Assembly (NCBI GenBank): GCA_017303415.1
Contig: JAFLBJ010000003.1
Span: forward strand, 124,001-188,000
From: Chitinophagales bacterium
Lineage (GTDB): Bacteria > Bacteroidota > Bacteroidia > Chitinophagales > Chitinophagaceae
Reading direction: 5' to 3'
Length of the DNA: 64,000 nucleotides
The notes under the pieces are model-generated. The model was not told the DNA's origin. It did not search any database and worked only from the letters and a program-made list of their open reading frames with translations. This document shows positions 52,511-61,817 of this stretch, one piece after another. The position numbers and the translations under genes were made by a program. How positions within the stretch are numbered: position 1 is the stretch's first letter; every line of letters starts with the position of its first letter.

Positions 52511-53521
52511 TTAATACGACCACAAATTCTGTTCGTAATCGAAGATCTTGTTTTTGATGTTATCTCCTTCCAATAAGGCCAGGATCGGATCCTTGATATA
52601 CTGACGGATCACCTTGTTCGACGGGTTGTCGAGTGTGGACTTGGTGATATAGCTGCTGAACATACGGGCTTCGAAGAGTTCTTCCCAGGTCATGCGGCCA
52701 AGGCCCATGTTCTTGGGGTTGTACACTTCATTTTTAGCCAGCAGGGCGCGCAGGTCAGGGTAATAGAGCCAGAACATGACCACAGTACCTCTTTCCTGTC
52801 CATTTTCCGCGTAGCGGATCTGAACGGGGGCGATACCAAGGATGCGGACAAACATGCGGCTGGATTCGCGGTCGAATACCCATTCTTCCTTAAGGCGCAG
52901 TTTCAGCACCGTTTTGGAATCAAAGGTTTTCATGGTTACTACGCGGGCAATGATCTTGCTCGGGTCGTTGATATCCACCTGGTCGGCGGTATCATAACCA
53001 CCGGCGGTTTGTTTGTTTACATCATCCAGTGTCAAAGGAGTAGTGAACCGGTCATCGGAGAAGGCGGTTACTTCACCCTTGCGAACGGCATTCAGCAGGA
53101 TGTCTACGAAAAGCTGGCTTCCGTTATCATTTTCGGATTCAAAGCGGAAGGGCATATTCATTTTTTCCCGGAGGTCGAGTTCGCGCCATACCTTTTCGGC
53201 ATAGAGGGCATCGTCCCAACGCAGGTGCTCGTAAGGCAACGGGGTGCGGTCGTTGACGGCGCTTTTATCAAACGCGTTATCGTTCCGCATCGAGGGCTTG
53301 GGGGCACCGCTGGTTGCATTGGCCGTATCGTAGGTAATCGGAATATTGATATTCGGATTATACGTGGGCACATTGCTCGCGTTGGTTACTTCCTGCTCGT
53401 TACCCGCAGGTTGGTTGGTTGCGGCAGGCTTCTTTTTACCCGTACGTTGGGCATCGGCCTGCGTGGCCACCATTACCAGGGCGGCGATTGCGAGAAGACC
53501 TTTGATCATGAACCTCTTCAT
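52511..53521 (-). CDS. gldN: Gliding motility / type IX secretion protein GldN
   Basis: A 336-residue exported protein (signal peptide 1-24, TQADAQ) with a Pro/Asn-rich linker and the conserved GldN/PorN core: LPYEHLRWDDALYAEKVWRELDLREKMNMPF, WVFDRESSRMFVRILGIAPV and MFWLYYPDLRALLAKNEVYN. With GldK it forms the periplasmic ring under the outer membrane in the type IX secretion machine. It is last in gldK-gldL-gldM-gldN; its start lies 19 bases after the gldM stop. Confidence 0.95.
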   Translation of the reverse strand: MKRFMIKGLLAIAALVMVATQADAQRTGKKKPAATNQPAGNEQEVTNASNVPTYNPNINIPITYDTANATSGAPKPSMRNDNAFDKSAVNDRTPLPYEHLRWDDALYAEKVWRELDLREKMNMPFRFESENDNGSQLFVDILLNAVRKGEVTAFSDDRFTTPLTLDDVNKQTAGGYDTADQVDINDPSKIIARVVTMKTFDSKTVLKLRLKEEWVFDRESSRMFVRILGIAPVQIRYAENGQERGTVVMFWLYYPDLRALLAKNEVYNPKNMGLGRMTWEELFEARMFSSYITKSTLDNPSNKVIRQYIKDPILALLEGDNIKNKIFDYEQNLWSY

Positions 53522-53539
53522 TGTAGTCTGTTTTATTAC

Positions 53540-55069
53540 TTACTTGATATAATATACCAGCGAAGGTATTTTTCTGTTTTCACCATCTTCACCTACTGCA
53601 CGGATACCATCTACATAAACGGTCTTACCGGCTTTAATATGCCTGTTGATGATGTCCCTGGCTTTGGCATCGAAAGCATTACCAGTTACTACGGCCTCCA
53701 CGATATCACCTTCATCGCTGTCGGTGCTGATCGTGAACTGGGTAACGGTGTACTTCAGGTCAAAGGGGAAATCCTTGATCCAGGCAGCCACACCACCCTG
53801 GGCACGGAAGGTACCGGCGGGGATGTTCTCACCGGAAGCGAAACCACCGATAGTGGCAACGGCACCGGGAATACGGCGTACACGGAACTGGGATACACCG
53901 GCGAGTTTGCCATCTACATTTACCGAGATCTTGCAATCATCGGACTGTTGGGCAACGCGAACAATGTATTTACCATTTCCAATTTTCTTGATCGATCCAC
54001 CTGCACCGGTGATAGTAGGAATCACCTTATCATCACCACCACCGCTGGCAGCGATCGTAATGGGGTTGTCCACACCGATGTAGAGTACGTTCATTTTATC
54101 CAGGGCGATCGAAGCGTTAGCCTGACCGACTGTATAAGTGATCGTTTTTTCAATGGTCTGCGGCTTGTTGTCCTGGTCAACATAAGAAATGCGAACCGGG
54201 ATCGTGTGGCTTCCGAGGGTACCACCATTCACTTTCAGGTGGGCGGCACCATCTTCTCCCAGGGGAACCGTGCTTCCATTGATGCTGATAGTAGGCTGGG
54301 CAGCTTTACTAAAGGCACCCACACCGGCCATTACTTCGATTTCCTGACCAGGCATGATGTAGTTGGAGCTTTGTCCAACGATAGCGGTATACGTATCAAA
54401 ACGCACCTCTACCTTACCTACTTGCTCATGGCAATAGCTTACCACTTTGTTCTCGGAGGTTTTTACGTCATTCTGGAATTTGCTCAGGATCGTCAGGGCA
54501 GCCACCGTAGGCACCATCCGGAAATATGAAGATTCCCAGGAGTTGTTGCCTTTGTTTTTGGTTGGGGGCATACTCAGATCGATCGGTAGCGAGTTGGCGA
54601 ATTCCTTACCGATGGCGGGATCCACGGCGAGGATATCTTTTTTGAATTGGGTCAGTTTCTGGAACAGTGTTTTTCCTTCTCCTTTCTCCACCATCAAACG
54701 GGTAGCGATATCGAGGTTGTCCTCTTTATACTTACCGGTAGCGGGATCGAAGTTGGCACGTTTCAGGATTTCAGATTTCAAACCTGAAATGTAGTCATTG
54801 AGGGATTTGGTCAGGGATTGAACCTGCTGGGCTTTGGGATACCAGACCTTAGCCTTTTCGGCAGACTCGGTCTTGGTGGTCTTTTCCAGCAGAGAACCCA
54901 TGACGGTTTCAGTTGATTTATTTACCGTAGTGACAGAGCTTTCCAAGCTGTTGTTTACAGTCTTGAAAGCGTTGAGGATCTCCGATGATACGTTCAGGGC
55001 CAACAAGGCTGTCAGCACCAGGTACATCATGTTGATCATCTTCTGCCGCGGCTCACGAGGTAAAGCCAT
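53540..55069 (-). CDS. gldM: Type IX secretion / gliding motor protein GldM
   Basis: A 509-residue protein anchored by one N-terminal helix (MINMMYLVLTALLALNVSSEI, about residues 11-31), followed by a long helical and beta-domain periplasmic part. Regions such as YIMPGQEIEVMAGVGAFS and PIPVRISYVD-type Ig-like domains match GldM/PorM. Its periplasmic shaft is thought to be turned by GldL in response to proton flow and to transmit torque to the GldK/GldN ring. No key region is missing. A 506-codon plus-strand frame across gldM and gldN is a shadow. Confidence 0.95.
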   Translation of the reverse strand: MALPREPRQKMINMMYLVLTALLALNVSSEILNAFKTVNNSLESSVTTVNKSTETVMGSLLEKTTKTESAEKAKVWYPKAQQVQSLTKSLNDYISGLKSEILKRANFDPATGKYKEDNLDIATRLMVEKGEGKTLFQKLTQFKKDILAVDPAIGKEFANSLPIDLSMPPTKNKGNNSWESSYFRMVPTVAALTILSKFQNDVKTSENKVVSYCHEQVGKVEVRFDTYTAIVGQSSNYIMPGQEIEVMAGVGAFSKAAQPTISINGSTVPLGEDGAAHLKVNGGTLGSHTIPVRISYVDQDNKPQTIEKTITYTVGQANASIALDKMNVLYIGVDNPITIAASGGGDDKVIPTITGAGGSIKKIGNGKYIVRVAQQSDDCKISVNVDGKLAGVSQFRVRRIPGAVATIGGFASGENIPAGTFRAQGGVAAWIKDFPFDLKYTVTQFTISTDSDEGDIVEAVVTGNAFDAKARDIINRHIKAGKTVYVDGIRAVGEDGENRKIPSLVYYIK

Positions 55070-55186
55070 ATTGTTCTGTTTTTTACCCGCCTGTGGCGGG
55101 ATGGATTAGCTAAATGGTGACTATGGTTTAAAAACTCACGGGATACGGATTTCGTGTCTATTAAACGAAACCATTATAATCTGTTA

Positions 55187-56014
55187 TTATGCGCGGCCCT
55201 GCATAGCGCTGAGCATGTTGCCATAGATCTGGTTCAGGCGGCCCAGGTTGGTGGCCAGAACAGCGATCTGATCGTGTGCTTTTTTGGCATCATCTACGCT
55301 TCCTTGCATGGCATCAGATGCCTGCGTGAGGTTGCTATAGAATTTGTTCATTGCTTTCAGGTGGTTGTTGGTATCCTGCAGTTCCAGTTCATAGATTGTG
55401 TTCAGGGAAGACAGGTTCTTCGTCAGTACCTGTACCTGCTCATGGAAGTGCTTGGTACCTTCAGCCGCGTTGTTGAAGTGCTGAATGCTATGGGCAGCGC
55501 CGAGGTAGGCGTCTTTCATTTGACCCAGGGCATTGGCCGCTTCGTTGGTCTTTTTAGTATAGTCACCGGTAGCAGCCACAACATCTGTGATGTCGGCCAT
55601 CTTATCTACGGTTACACCGAGTTTTTTAAAGTTGTCACCGAGTTTACCGAGGTTGGTCGGTGTGATCTCAGCAGCGGAAAGCATATCGTCCAGTTTCGAC
55701 AGAGCGGGGTTTCCGGAGTTACCAGCCAGGGCCAGCGGAGTTACTTCGAACTTGCCGGTACGGGCTCTTTCAACATCGGGGTGCTCGTTGATGTTGGGGA
55801 AATAGCGCTCCCAATGGGGTTCTTCAGGAGGGGCCACCATGAAGGCCATGATCAGGAACACGGCTACTTCGCAAAGGAGACCGAGGGTGATCATTTCATC
55901 AGCAGCGGGCCAGTGGCGGATCTTGAACAGGGCGCCAAGAATTACCACGGCGGCAAAGAAACTGAACAGAAAATTGAGGACTACGTTTCCTCTTTTGGTT
56001 TTAAAGAAAAGCAT
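55187..56014 (-). CDS. gldL: Type IX secretion / gliding motor protein GldL
   Basis: A 275-residue inner-membrane protein with start ATG at 56014 (MLFFKTKRGNVVLNFLFSFF); the frame is open 14 codons upstream. Two membrane helices (about 13-30 and 40-60) with the intervening KIRHWPAADEM and the conserved helix-2 Glu in LLCEVAVFLIMAFM form the proton channel. The cytosolic C-terminus is a long helical region (about 95-275). GldL with GldM is the motor of the type IX secretion system. Confidence 0.95.
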   Translation of the reverse strand: MLFFKTKRGNVVLNFLFSFFAAVVILGALFKIRHWPAADEMITLGLLCEVAVFLIMAFMVAPPEEPHWERYFPNINEHPDVERARTGKFEVTPLALAGNSGNPALSKLDDMLSAAEITPTNLGKLGDNFKKLGVTVDKMADITDVVAATGDYTKKTNEAANALGQMKDAYLGAAHSIQHFNNAAEGTKHFHEQVQVLTKNLSSLNTIYELELQDTNNHLKAMNKFYSNLTQASDAMQGSVDDAKKAHDQIAVLATNLGRLNQIYGNMLSAMQGRA

Positions 56015-56133
56015 AATGGGCTCGTTTAATAGGTGAATTAAAAGATTATAAAACAAAAAACTTGCAAGAAGTTAGTCGGTTGGAGAAAGGAGGCCGGAAT
56101 AACCCGGCCTCACTTTAATTCGTTTCAAGGGGA

Positions 56134-57447
56134 TCATCCGCCACGGCGTCCTTTTTCAGGGGCGGCAGGCAGGTCGATCACACTGCGGAAACCAATGTAC
56201 GATTTAGCTGTATCCTGGTATTCGTAAGTGCGTGTTCCGGTTTGAAGGTAGTAGCTGACATCTTTCCAGCTTCCGCCGCGGATCACTTTCCGCTTCATCA
56301 GCGGAGAATCTGTATCCTTGGCATTCCAACGCACATCAGGGTTCATATCATGCTGGAAGGTAAATCCACCTTCATAAAAGATCGAGGAGGTCCATTCGGC
56401 AACGTTACCTGACATATTATACAGACCGAAATCGTTGGGCCAGTAAGCGTCGGCACGAACTGTATAGAATCCGCCATCTTCAGGATAGTTACCACGGCCG
56501 GGTTTGAAGTTGGCCATCAAACAACCTTTCTTGTTCCGGGTATAATAGTTACCCCAGGGGAACATGGATTGAGAACGGCCACCACGTGCGGCATATTCCC
56601 ACTGTGCTTCTGTCGGCAGACGGAAGTCAGACTCCTGGGCCCTGTTTTTAGAATTCAGGAAGGTGTTGAGGTAAAGTGTTCTCCAGTTACAAAACGCATC
56701 CGCCTGTTTCCAGTTTACACCCACCACCGGATAATTTCCAAAGGAGGGGTGGCTGAAATAACGTTTTGTCATAGGCTCATTATAAGAATACGCGAAGTCG
56801 CGGATCCAAACCAATGTATCAGGATAAACCCGTACAGGATAACGATCAATGAATTTAGAGCGGGGGATACCGGCATTTTCACGTTTGGCGGCCTCTTTAA
56901 GGTCGAAACGCTCTACCTGGTAAACGATCTCGTTGGGGTTGATCTCCATTTTCCCGAAAATGCGGTCATCGGGAGGAAGGATCAGTTTGGTTTGACCCAA
57001 CTCTTCCAATACCTTGGGGTCATTCCATTTGAGGGTCTTCATTTTTGCCCAATCCACATACTCCTTTCCATCTTTACCTGGTTTCAGGTATTTAAGCTCT
57101 GTCGCAGCCACCGAGTCGCGTACCCACCATACAAACTGGCGATACTCGTTGTTGGTGATCTCCGTTGCATCCATCCAAAATCCACTGATGGATATGGCAC
57201 GGTTGCGAGCACTAAATGAATAGGAAGGATCCTCATCGCTGGGGCCCATATGGAAAGTTCCCTGCGGAATATACACCATGCCCGGAGGACGGGGTAGCGT
57301 ATACTTGCTGCCAGGGGCGATTCCGTAAACCTGGCCGTCATTTGGCAAGGCCCCGGATTTCTTCTTCTTACCCAGGATGCCACAACTGCTTAACAGGATC
57401 ATGGCCACAAGGGCGAAGAAAAGATAGATAGGGTTCTTCATTTTCAT
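56134..57447 (-). CDS. gldK: Gliding motility lipoprotein GldK
   Basis: A 437-residue lipoprotein with start ATG 57447 (MKMKNPIYLFFALVAMILLSSC; Cys at about 22). The body is a formylglycine-generating-enzyme-like fold: PPGMVYIPQGTFHMGPSDEDP, FWMDATEITNNEYRQFVWW, GVNWKQADAFCNWRT, LPTEAQWEYAARGG and KVIRGGSWKDVSYYLQTGTR, but used structurally. GldK pairs with GldN as an outer ring of the type IX system. The longer frame to 57498 would start upstream of the predicted promoter and is rejected. It is first gene of the operon. Confidence 0.94.
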   Translation of the reverse strand: MKMKNPIYLFFALVAMILLSSCGILGKKKKSGALPNDGQVYGIAPGSKYTLPRPPGMVYIPQGTFHMGPSDEDPSYSFSARNRAISISGFWMDATEITNNEYRQFVWWVRDSVAATELKYLKPGKDGKEYVDWAKMKTLKWNDPKVLEELGQTKLILPPDDRIFGKMEINPNEIVYQVERFDLKEAAKRENAGIPRSKFIDRYPVRVYPDTLVWIRDFAYSYNEPMTKRYFSHPSFGNYPVVGVNWKQADAFCNWRTLYLNTFLNSKNRAQESDFRLPTEAQWEYAARGGRSQSMFPWGNYYTRNKKGCLMANFKPGRGNYPEDGGFYTVRADAYWPNDFGLYNMSGNVAEWTSSIFYEGGFTFQHDMNPDVRWNAKDTDSPLMKRKVIRGGSWKDVSYYLQTGTRTYEYQDTAKSYIGFRSVIDLPAAPEKGRRGG

Positions 57448-57466
57448 ACACTTAAAGGGTATTGGA

Positions 57467-57474
57467 CAAATATA
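57467..57474 (-). promoter_or_regulatory. Probable -7 element of the gldKLMN promoter
   Basis: On the minus strand TATATTTG fits TAnnTTTG exactly. It lies 20 bases before the chosen gldK ATG, consistent with a short leader. A convincing TTTG at the normal -33 distance was not seen. Confidence 0.45.
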
Positions 57475-57592
57475 AGATTTTGACAAAAACCGACTCACAA
57501 GGTTAAAATTTATTTTTTTAAATTCAAAGCTCTTTTACGAGGTAAAAACTCTAACGTCTTTTGTACTTTCTTATTGTATAAAGGGCAAAATT

Positions 57593-59632
57593 TCACCATT
57601 CATTTACACGGGTAACTGTCCTGAATTCCATTAAGTTACTAACGGGCCGGAGGCAGGAATAATTGTGGCAAACGTATACCAAACCATTTTCTTCCCCCTT
57701 TTTATCGTTCAGAAGCGGGAAATGGTTGTTTGGCCCTTTTGAATACATTATAATATTATGTGGTATGTATTGCGCCAAAATCTCCCGAAACAGGTCATCG
57801 GCCTTCTCCCCCACTACCGCGATCTCCCGGGTTCCGGCCACCTGCTCTAACAGGATACAGGCCCAACGGGCAAAGGAAGTTGGATATTTAATGATGGCCT
57901 GACCCAGAGAGGTGGTTATCCTCCGCCCTCTCTCCCCCCACTCGGGCCGGTCAAAATACAAACCGAGTTTGATCAGGTTTTGTGCCATCACCGAATTCCC
58001 CGAAGGCAGGGCGCCGTCGTATACCTCTTTTTTCCGGATGATCACGTCGGTTTGCCCGACATGAGTATAATAGAAATAACCGGTATCTGGTTCACTGAAT
58101 TGTTCAATTACCTGTTGGGTCAGGTCCCTGGCCCGCTCGAGATAGTCTGTTTCACCCGTTACTTCCTGCAACTGGATCAAGGCTTCAATAAGAAAGGCAA
58201 GATCATCCAGAAAAGCAGGGAACCGGGCTTGCCCGGATTTATAGGTATGGAGCCACTCCCCGTCGGGTTGTACAAATACCCGGAGCTGAAAATCCATATT
58301 GGCTCTGGCCATTCGCAGGTAGTCCTTTTCTCCGGTGGCCGCATAGGCTTTGCAAAGTCCGGTCACCATCAACGCATTCCAACTCAATATCTGCTTGTCA
58401 TCCAACTGTGGCCTGACCCTTTTTTCGCGGTAGGCCAACAGTTTTCCCTTTCCCTCTGCAATGATCCGCCCCAGATCAGGAATTTCCCCCATTTTGGCCA
58501 CCCGGTCCCTTGCCACCCAGGGAATATTCCGGCCTTCCCAATTTCCTTCCTCCGTAATATCAAACCACTGGCAAAAAATCTCTCCCTCCTTTTCCGGCAA
58601 CAAGCCGATCACTTCTTCCCGGGAAAAGGTATAATATTTACCTTCTACCCCTTCACTGTCGGCATCGAGTGCGGAATAAAACCCTCCTTCGGGGGAGGTC
58701 AACTCGCGTTCCACAAACCGAACCGTCTCGGCTATGACCTCCCGGTATTTCTCCTTTTTGGTCAACGCAAAGGCCTCGGCATATACCCCAAGCAATAAAG
58801 CATTATCGTATAGCATTTTTTCAAAATGGGGTACGAGCCACTCGGTATCGGTAGAATATCGGGTAAACCCACCCCCTATTTGATCATATAAACCTCCAAG
58901 GGCCATCCGGTCAAGGCTCAGCAAAGCCTGCGTTAATGCATCTTCATTCCTTGTCTCGTGATGATAACGAAGCAGGTACTGAATCACTCCGGTCTGAGGA
59001 AATTTGGGGGCACGGCCAAAACCACCCCAGGTCTTATCCGCCTGGCGAAGAATATTGACCGCCATGGCATGGGCATTTTCCTTTTGGTAAATGCTATCGG
59101 CTTCGGGTGATTGAATCCCAAATGAATTGGATTGGAGTAAATGCGCGGTCAGGTTCTCGGCCTGGGCATCGATCTCGTGGCGGCGTTCCGAAAAAGCCTG
59201 TACCACTCCCGTCAGCACATCCTGCCATGCGGGTCTGTTTTGAACAGGCTTTGGAGGAAAATAGGTCCCTCCATAAAAGGGTTTTCCCTCCGGGGTAAGA
59301 AAAACATTGAGCGGCCATCCCCCACTCCCGGTCATCGCCTGTACGGCATCCATATAAATATGGTCGAGATCGGGTCTCTCCTCCCGGTCAATTTTGATAT
59401 TGATGAAATGGGTGTTCATGATCGCCGCGGTCTCCTCATTCTCAAAGCTCTCCCGTTCCATCACATGACACCAGTGACAGGCAGAATAACCAATACTGAC
59501 CAGTATGGGCTTCTGATCATTCTTTGCTTTTTGAAGCGCCTCTTCACCCCAGGGATACCAATCTACGGGGTTATGGGCATGTTGTAATAAATAAGGACTT
59601 GTTTCGTGAATGAGACGATTGGTGTGGGACAT
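57593..59632 (-). CDS. DUF255 (YyaL/SSP411) thioredoxin-domain protein
   Basis: A 679-residue cytosolic protein. The N-terminal DUF255 domain is thioredoxin-like: [42 protein letters not shown] with a CxxC pair, and [23 protein letters not shown]. An (alpha/alpha)6 glycosidase-like region follows from about 200 ([27 protein letters not shown]). Its function is unknown despite wide conservation (human SPATA20). The start is at ATG 59632. The mRNA leader is CATCCGT-type heptamer repeat. Confidence 0.93.
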   Translation of the reverse strand: MSHTNRLIHETSPYLLQHAHNPVDWYPWGEEALQKAKNDQKPILVSIGYSACHWCHVMERESFENEETAAIMNTHFINIKIDREERPDLDHIYMDAVQAMTGSGGWPLNVFLTPEGKPFYGGTYFPPKPVQNRPAWQDVLTGVVQAFSERRHEIDAQAENLTAHLLQSNSFGIQSPEADSIYQKENAHAMAVNILRQADKTWGGFGRAPKFPQTGVIQYLLRYHHETRNEDALTQALLSLDRMALGGLYDQIGGGFTRYSTDTEWLVPHFEKMLYDNALLLGVYAEAFALTKKEKYREVIAETVRFVERELTSPEGGFYSALDADSEGVEGKYYTFSREEVIGLLPEKEGEIFCQWFDITEEGNWEGRNIPWVARDRVAKMGEIPDLGRIIAEGKGKLLAYREKRVRPQLDDKQILSWNALMVTGLCKAYAATGEKDYLRMARANMDFQLRVFVQPDGEWLHTYKSGQARFPAFLDDLAFLIEALIQLQEVTGETDYLERARDLTQQVIEQFSEPDTGYFYYTHVGQTDVIIRKKEVYDGALPSGNSVMAQNLIKLGLYFDRPEWGERGRRITTSLGQAIIKYPTSFARWACILLEQVAGTREIAVVGEKADDLFREILAQYIPHNIIMYSKGPNNHFPLLNDKKGEENGLVYVCHNYSCLRPVSNLMEFRTVTRVNEW

Positions 59633-59640
59633 GGGGCAAA

Positions 59641-60047
59641 GGTAGGGATGACGGATGACGGATGACAGATGACGGGAAAGGATGTTGGATGTTGGATGTT
59701 GGATGTTGGATGACGGAGGACAGATGACAGATGACAGTTGACAGAGTTTCTACAATTGACCATTCCTTTGCCCCGGAGGGGCACCCCATCTGTAGCCCCG
59801 AATTATTTGTATTTCCCAAAGGCTCCGGAGGAGCCTCCTAATAATGCAATGATTTAATCAGTAATATTTGATCGACCGGAAATTAAAATTGAATGATTAA
59901 CCGGCGACCCCCTCCGGGGCAAAGAAATGGTCAATTGCAGAAACTCCGTCATCTGTCATCTGTCCTCCGTCATCCAACATCCAACATCCTTTCCCGTCAT
60001 CTGTCCTCCGTCATCCAACATCCAACATCCTTTCCAGTCATCTGTCC
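59641..60047. repeat. Large foldback: heptamer arms around REP-like core
   Basis: This 407-base spacer is an inverted repeat with arms of about 110 bases each: 59641-59777 and 59909-60047. Outer parts are heptamers (GATGACG, GATGTTG, GAGGACA); inner parts share GAGTTTCT-CAATTGACCAT-CTTTGCCCCGGAGGGG. The right arm carries a ~41-base block twice in tandem. The centre (59778-59908) has palindromes GGCTCC-GGA-GGAGCC and GCCCCGGAGGGGC, as in REP-like sequences. It fills the space from the DUF255 start to the hemD stop. Confidence 0.88.
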
Positions 60048-60836
60048 TCACCCCTGACTATTCAAAAAAACCTCCAGCGCAGCTACCATACTCGGTACCT
60101 GAGGACGTGGTGCCTGAATACCGATCTTCATGCCTGCTTCTTCCAGGGCTTTGGTGGTATTGCTACCAAAAGCACCCAGTATGGTTCCGTTCTGACGGAA
60201 TCCCGGCATATTATCAAAAAGGCTTTTTACACCGCTGGGAGTAAAGAGACAGATGACATCATAGGAATTCTTTACCAGAATATCCTTGACATCATTGCTT
60301 TCGGTGCGGTACATGAAGGCGAGTGAATATTCACAATTATTCTCTTTGAGCCAATTGCAGATATCATTGTCCTGCTGATTCTCGGAACATACATACAGGA
60401 ATTTCTCGTTGGCCTTATGTTTGTTGATGGCATCAAACAGGCTCCTGTTGGAACCATCGGCGCCATAAAACACTTTACGTTTGCGGTAAAGAATAAACTT
60501 CTGCAGATAGAGTGCCACCGCTTCTGTGATACAGAAATACTTTGTATCCTGTGACACATTCACTTTCATTTCTTCGCAGGTGCGGAAAAAATGATCAATC
60601 GCATTCCGGCTGGTGAAGATCACCCCGGTATAGTTGACGATATCAATCTTTTGTTTGCGGAATTCCTTGGCCGGTATAGGTACCAACCGGATTAGCGGAT
60701 GGAAGTCAAGCGCAACTTTATACTTCCTGGACAGCTCGAAATAGGGCGATTTTTCGCTTTCTGGCCTTGGTTGGGTAATCAGAATCCTCTTCACTTTTCC
60801 TTTGGGTTTGATGATGGCATCCCTTTTATTTGTCAT
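60048..60836 (-). CDS. hemD: Uroporphyrinogen-III synthase
   Basis: A 262-residue enzyme closing hydroxymethylbilane to uroporphyrinogen III in haem synthesis. The family is very divergent; recognisable features are ILITQPRPESEKSPYFELSRKY, ILVKNSYDVICLFTPSGVKSLFDNMP and GTILGAFGSNTTKALEEAGMKIGIQAPRPQVPSMVAAL, giving the two-lobed Rossmann-like structure. The first ~15 residues are a basic lead. The next gene upstream, DUF4271, starts 40 bases away on the same strand. The partial hemW gene at the right edge is another tetrapyrrole-linked gene. Confidence 0.88.
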   Translation of the reverse strand: MTNKRDAIIKPKGKVKRILITQPRPESEKSPYFELSRKYKVALDFHPLIRLVPIPAKEFRKQKIDIVNYTGVIFTSRNAIDHFFRTCEEMKVNVSQDTKYFCITEAVALYLQKFILYRKRKVFYGADGSNRSLFDAINKHKANEKFLYVCSENQQDNDICNWLKENNCEYSLAFMYRTESNDVKDILVKNSYDVICLFTPSGVKSLFDNMPGFRQNGTILGAFGSNTTKALEEAGMKIGIQAPRPQVPSMVAALEVFLNSQG

Positions 60837-60876
60837 AAGGCTCAGCTCAAAAGTTTTGCAAAGTTAACGACTTCTT

Positions 60877-61788
60877 TTAAATAACAAGCAATAACAGCTT
60901 GTAGATCAAGACAAGGGGAATGATCTCAAATCCGAATATGTATAACAGGAAATGGAATAGATTGACTTTAACCCGGTTACGTGATAATTGAAAGGTTAAA
61001 ACAATTCGATAAAGCCAGGCCAGTGTCAGTCCCACAAAGGAAAAATAGAGTGCAAATTGGGCCAGGGACGAACCAGCCAGAAAGATCAATACGAGACAGG
61101 GAAGCAAAAACATCCCGATCATCTTATTGATCATAAATACAATAAAGGAATAATCATCCGCAGGATCAGTAAGCTGGAATAACCAGCCAGAAAACTTGAG
61201 GGTCGCGTATTTTCCTAAATAAATAGCACAAAGCCCCCCGGTAGCATACAGGGCTTGTATCCAGAAATTATCTACTTTTTCCAGATTATAATAGTTAAGC
61301 AGGAAACTAATATACAAACCTCCGACAACGAGAAAGAAGATGTTCAGCAACAACGATGGCAAGGGGGTCTGCACCAATTGCTCATACAATTGTCTTTGCT
61401 TTAGGGTACGTTGAAAAAATATGCGGAACAGGTCAGCAAAATATTTGGGGAACAATTTCTTTAATATCCCAAGAAATAAAATGAGCACTACCAGCACATA
61501 GAAAAAGATCTCTTTCCCCTGAAAATCCCGTTTGGGGGGATCCTTGCGTGGCGGTGGCGGAGGAACAGCCCTGGCCTTGGCGATCGAGTCATTCAGGTAT
61601 TTCACCTGGGCAAGACTATCGGCGATCCGGATGGAGTCGAGCTTTGCACTGGTGGTATCTATTATCACCGGTGGTATGACAACGGTCCTGACCGTATCGG
61701 GTGGGACAGAAAGACTGTCTGGGCCCTGCGCGGATACGGACCGGGAAAACCAAATAAACAGGAATAAAAGAAAATAGGGCCTCATCAT
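60877..61788 (-). CDS. DUF4271 membrane protein
   Basis: A 303-residue protein: signal-like start (MMRPYFLLFLFIWFSRSVSAQ), a Pro/Asp-rich periplasmic stretch to about 85 (PPPPPRKDPPKRD), and then six to seven membrane helices from about 92 to 300. The order and ELFFQRTLKQRQLYEQLVQTPLPSLLLN-like region match DUF4271, a family of Bacteroidota commonly next to hemD. Its role is unknown; a link with haem or secretion remains untested. It is followed by hemD on the same strand. Confidence 0.85.
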   Translation of the reverse strand: MMRPYFLLFLFIWFSRSVSAQGPDSLSVPPDTVRTVVIPPVIIDTTSAKLDSIRIADSLAQVKYLNDSIAKARAVPPPPPRKDPPKRDFQGKEIFFYVLVVLILFLGILKKLFPKYFADLFRIFFQRTLKQRQLYEQLVQTPLPSLLLNIFFLVVGGLYISFLLNYYNLEKVDNFWIQALYATGGLCAIYLGKYATLKFSGWLFQLTDPADDYSFIVFMINKMIGMFLLPCLVLIFLAGSSLAQFALYFSFVGLTLAWLYRIVLTFQLSRNRVKVNLFHFLLYIFGFEIIPLVLIYKLLLLVI

Positions 61789-61817
61789 GTTGCGGCAAAA
61801 GTAGATAAATCTTAGCG

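Noticed and set aside
53009-54529. 506-codon plus-strand open frame over gldN and gldM
   Set aside because: It is antisense to two well-supported genes of the type IX system and crosses their junction. It shows no recognisable domain and has a composition typical of an opposite-strand shadow.
55154-56029. 291-codon plus-strand frame opposite gldL
   Set aside because: gldL has clear membrane helices and operon context; the opposite frame is a by-product of its codon use.
57448-57498. Longer start for gldK
   Set aside because: It would begin upstream of a good TAnnTTTG element and would put a non-signal sequence before the lipoprotein leader.
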